Shown here: positions 62,192-64,000 of the stretch, piece by piece
How positions within the stretch are numbered: the first letter of the stretch is position 1
Layout: each line of letters begins with the position of its first letter
Origin: SHAN690 sp041391765
GTDB taxonomy: Bacteria > Bacteroidota > Bacteroidia > Flavobacteriales_G > Salibacteraceae
Assembly: GCA_041391765.1 (NCBI GenBank)
Contig: JAWKNJ010000027.1
Coordinates: 1-64,000 of the forward strand
Reading direction: 5' to 3'
Length of the DNA: 64,000 bases
Translations under genes and position numbers: made by a program
Notes under the pieces: model-generated
Databases searched by the model: none
Told to the model about the DNA's origin: nothing
What the model saw: the letters and a program-made list of their open reading frames with translations, nothing else

Positions 62192-63361
62192 ATGCCATTC
62201 TCTCCCCATTTAGCCCAAACCAGCCCGCATCCGTTCAGCATAGAAGTGAACTATGCTGAAGGTTGTTACATATGGGACAAAGACGGGAAACGTTATCTCG
62301 ACCTGATTTCAGGCATTGCTGTGACGAATGTTGGGCATCGAAATCCGACAGTACTTCAGGCGATAAAGGTTCAATTGGAAAAGTATCAACACGTGATCCC
62401 ATTTGGCGAGTTTGTTCAGGATCCGCAAAACCAATTGGCAGACAAACTTGCTTCAATACTGCCTCCTCAACTCGATTGCAGCTACTTTGTAAACTCTGGA
62501 ACAGAAGCCAACGAAGCAGCACTGAAACTTGCCAAGCGCATCACCCACCGACATGAAGCGATAGCAATGAGACGCAGTTATCATGGCGCCACGCACGGTT
62601 CATTAAGTGTTACAGGAAACGAAGTGAAGAAACAGCAATTCAGGCCATTCGTTCCGGGAACAACATTTATCGAATTCAACAACCCTGAAGACTTAAGTAG
62701 GATCACCGAGCGGCATGCCGCGGTCATCATTGAACCGATCCAAGGTGATGCAGGCGTTCGAATTCCGAATCCAGACTACTTGAAAGCCCTGAGAAGTAGG
62801 TGTTCTGAGGTTGGTGCTCAACTCATTTTTGATGAAATCCAAACCGGCATGGGTCGTACCGGAACAATGTTCGCTTTCGAACGTTTCGGAGTGATTCCTG
62901 ACATCCTAACAGTTGCCAAGGCATTTGGCGGTGGAATGCCGATTGGGGCGTTCATTTCGAGTCAGGAAAATATGTCGTTGTTAACACATGACCCTGTGCT
63001 TGGTCACATCACCACATTTGGAGGCCATCCGGTATGTTGCGCTGCTGCCCTAGCCAGTTTAAATGTACTCACCACTGAGCGTTGGTTAGAGCAGGTTGAT
63101 AGAAAAGGCACTCTTTTTAAAGCGCTTCTCACCCATCCCAAAATAGTTGAGGTGCGCCAGATCGGACTCATGATGGCTGTGGAAATGAACTCAGATGAGG
63201 AAGTTAGTGCAGTAATAACCGAACTCTTGAATCGAGGAATCATCAGCTTTTACTTTCTGAGCTGCCGAAATGCCTTTCGTTTGGCTCCACCATTGTGCAT
63301 TGAGGATGATCAAATTCGGTGGGCTTGTGGCCAAATTCAAGAGGTTCTGGATTTGCTGTAG
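62192..63361 (+). CDS. Class III aminotransferase (acetylornithine/succinyldiaminopimelate type)
   Basis: 389 residues. PLP fold type I: GKRYLDLISGIAVTNVGHRN, FVNSGTEANEAALKLAKRIT, SYHGATHGSLSVTG, LIFDEIQTGMGRTGTMFAFE, and the PLP Lys in TVAKAFGGGMPIGAFIS. The small subgroup residue pattern fits ArgD-like enzymes, so arginine or lysine (DAP) synthesis is likely, but substrate cannot be fixed without comparison. Starts one base after the EGF-like gene, so probably cotranscribed. Confidence 0.88.
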   Translation: MPFSPHLAQTSPHPFSIEVNYAEGCYIWDKDGKRYLDLISGIAVTNVGHRNPTVLQAIKVQLEKYQHVIPFGEFVQDPQNQLADKLASILPPQLDCSYFVNSGTEANEAALKLAKRITHRHEAIAMRRSYHGATHGSLSVTGNEVKKQQFRPFVPGTTFIEFNNPEDLSRITERHAAVIIEPIQGDAGVRIPNPDYLKALRSRCSEVGAQLIFDEIQTGMGRTGTMFAFERFGVIPDILTVAKAFGGGMPIGAFISSQENMSLLTHDPVLGHITTFGGHPVCCAAALASLNVLTTERWLEQVDRKGTLFKALLTHPKIVEVRQIGLMMAVEMNSDEEVSAVITELLNRGIISFYFLSCRNAFRLAPPLCIEDDQIRWACGQIQEVLDLL

Positions 63362-63420
63362 ATGTTAACAAACTATTCCGAATCAATAAATGCGTAACCC
63401 AAAGTCATAGGTTACGTAAA

Positions 63421-64000
63421 ATGAGCACTGATTTGTTAAACCAAACGCTATGGGGCGATCTGGCTACGCTAAACAGGGTATCTATATCCGGGCTATGCAT
63501 TATTTATCTTTCGCTTGTTCTGCTCGAAGACTTTGGGCTTCTTCAATGTTGGACTAGCATCAACGAATGACGGATGGGCGCTAATGCAATCCGTCACTGC
63601 TGTGAGTTTTATACTCTTTGATTCTCAGCAAACACTTTGAGTCGGAACGCAAATCGATCATTCTCAGTTATCTGGTCATACTGATTAATCTAACACAATT
63701 GACCGATGACTTCACAGCCGCAAGCATCTTGCTATTTCCCATCGAAAAGAGCTCCTCGGCTACAAGCATAATTATGATGTCGTTGGCATTTGTCCAGATA
63801 CTCTATCAGTATCAAGCACTTAAGACTCTCAGGATTTTCATTAAATCAGTCGTTTACCTCATTTCCGGAATTACATTGATGCTTTATTTGGTAAACCCTG
63901 AATCAATATATCAAATTCCATTTTTTGAATCGGTTAGTTGGAGTACTGCGTTGATCTTTATGGTCATATCGGCTTTGATGATCCGAAGGTTTCAATACAG
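63421..64000 (+). pseudogene. Frameshifted membrane-protein gene, partial at right edge
   Basis: A frame from the ATG at 63421 (MSTDLLNQTLWGDLATLNRV; SGLCIIYLSLVLLEDFG) stops at 63570. Coding character continues in the next frame (FFNVGLASTNDGWALMQSVT; AVSFILFDSQ) and then in a third frame (HFESERKSIILSYLVILINL; SATSIIMMSLAFVQILYQYQ; VVYLISGITLMLYL), which stays open to the edge. At least two indels within about 120 bases are needed to join them. The restored protein would have five to six membrane helices at its N-terminus, as in many membrane sensor proteins, but the informative part lies beyond the window. Confidence 0.55.

Overview
The window looks like a chromosomal segment from a Bacteroidota bacterium, most likely of the Flavobacteriia/Flavobacteriales. 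The evidence is consistent across the window. Several secreted proteins end in type IX secretion (T9SS) sorting domains, and there is a PorP/SprF-type outer-membrane protein. There are many Cys-lipoproteins and a BtuB/BtuG-like TonB uptake locus. A DUF4295 ribosome-associated protein sits beside L33, and BshC indicates bacillithiol synthesis. Promoter -7 boxes of the Bacteroidota form TAnnTTTG recur, and Shine-Dalgarno sequences are sparse. A genus call is not supportable from the sequence alone.

Layout. 1-3.8 kb: the 5' part of a long 66-residue-repeat protein that runs off the left edge, then a lipoprotein gene broken by several frameshifts. 3.9-8.9 kb: a four-gene operon on the minus strand behind a cobalamin riboswitch. 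It encodes two secreted proteins with T9SS-like tails (one DUF4465), a BtuB-like TonB receptor and a BtuG-like beta-propeller lipoprotein. 8.9-13.2 kb: a lipoprotein, HMG-CoA lyase, pyrD and two tandem PKD lipoproteins. 13.3-17.7 kb: bshC, rimO, ftsY, a DUF4295 gene and rpmG. 17.8-26.1 kb: a GT-C glycosyltransferase-like membrane protein, isoaspartyl peptidase, tRNA-Ser(UGA), 5-formyl-THF cyclo-ligase, a DUF6132-like protein and rhodanese, a YeiH-type transporter, acetyl-CoA synthetase and a YhdH-type oxidoreductase. 26.2-29.8 kb: one giant T9SS adhesin-like gene split by a single frameshift. 29.9-31.5 kb: a TPR lipoprotein, def and ruvX. 31.5-36.8 kb: a tightly packed plus-strand operon, dapD, heptosyltransferase, tsaC/sua5-like, cca, a pRiA4b ORF-3-like protein and miaA, largely devoted to tRNA maturation.

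36.8-43.5 kb: MORN-repeat protein, two lipoproteins, a small TPR protein, a LuxR-type regulator with a degenerate receiver, rnz, a T9SS protein, a STAS protein and pyrRB. 43.6-48.2 kb: rpsA and a large T9SS protein. 48.2-53.8 kb: an M48 protease, alpha/beta hydrolase lipoprotein, small outer-membrane-type protein, BatA/VWA-like membrane protein and fabG. 53.9-64 kb: a His-rich mini-protein, PorP/SprF, sucD, a PagL-like protein, a propeller lipoprotein, mnmE, a TMTC-like membrane TPR protein, an EGF-like lipoprotein, a class III aminotransferase and a broken membrane-protein gene running off the right edge.

Most of the window is core metabolism, translation and cell-envelope genes. The most interesting parts are the B12-responsive locus, whose first two genes encode apparent T9SS cargo; the uncharacterised protein embedded in the tRNA-maturation operon; the long-repeat protein at the left edge; and three loci with frameshifts that need read-level confirmation. 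I saw no CRISPR array, prophage, insertion sequence or defence island. No stretch over 300 bases lacks an assigned feature.
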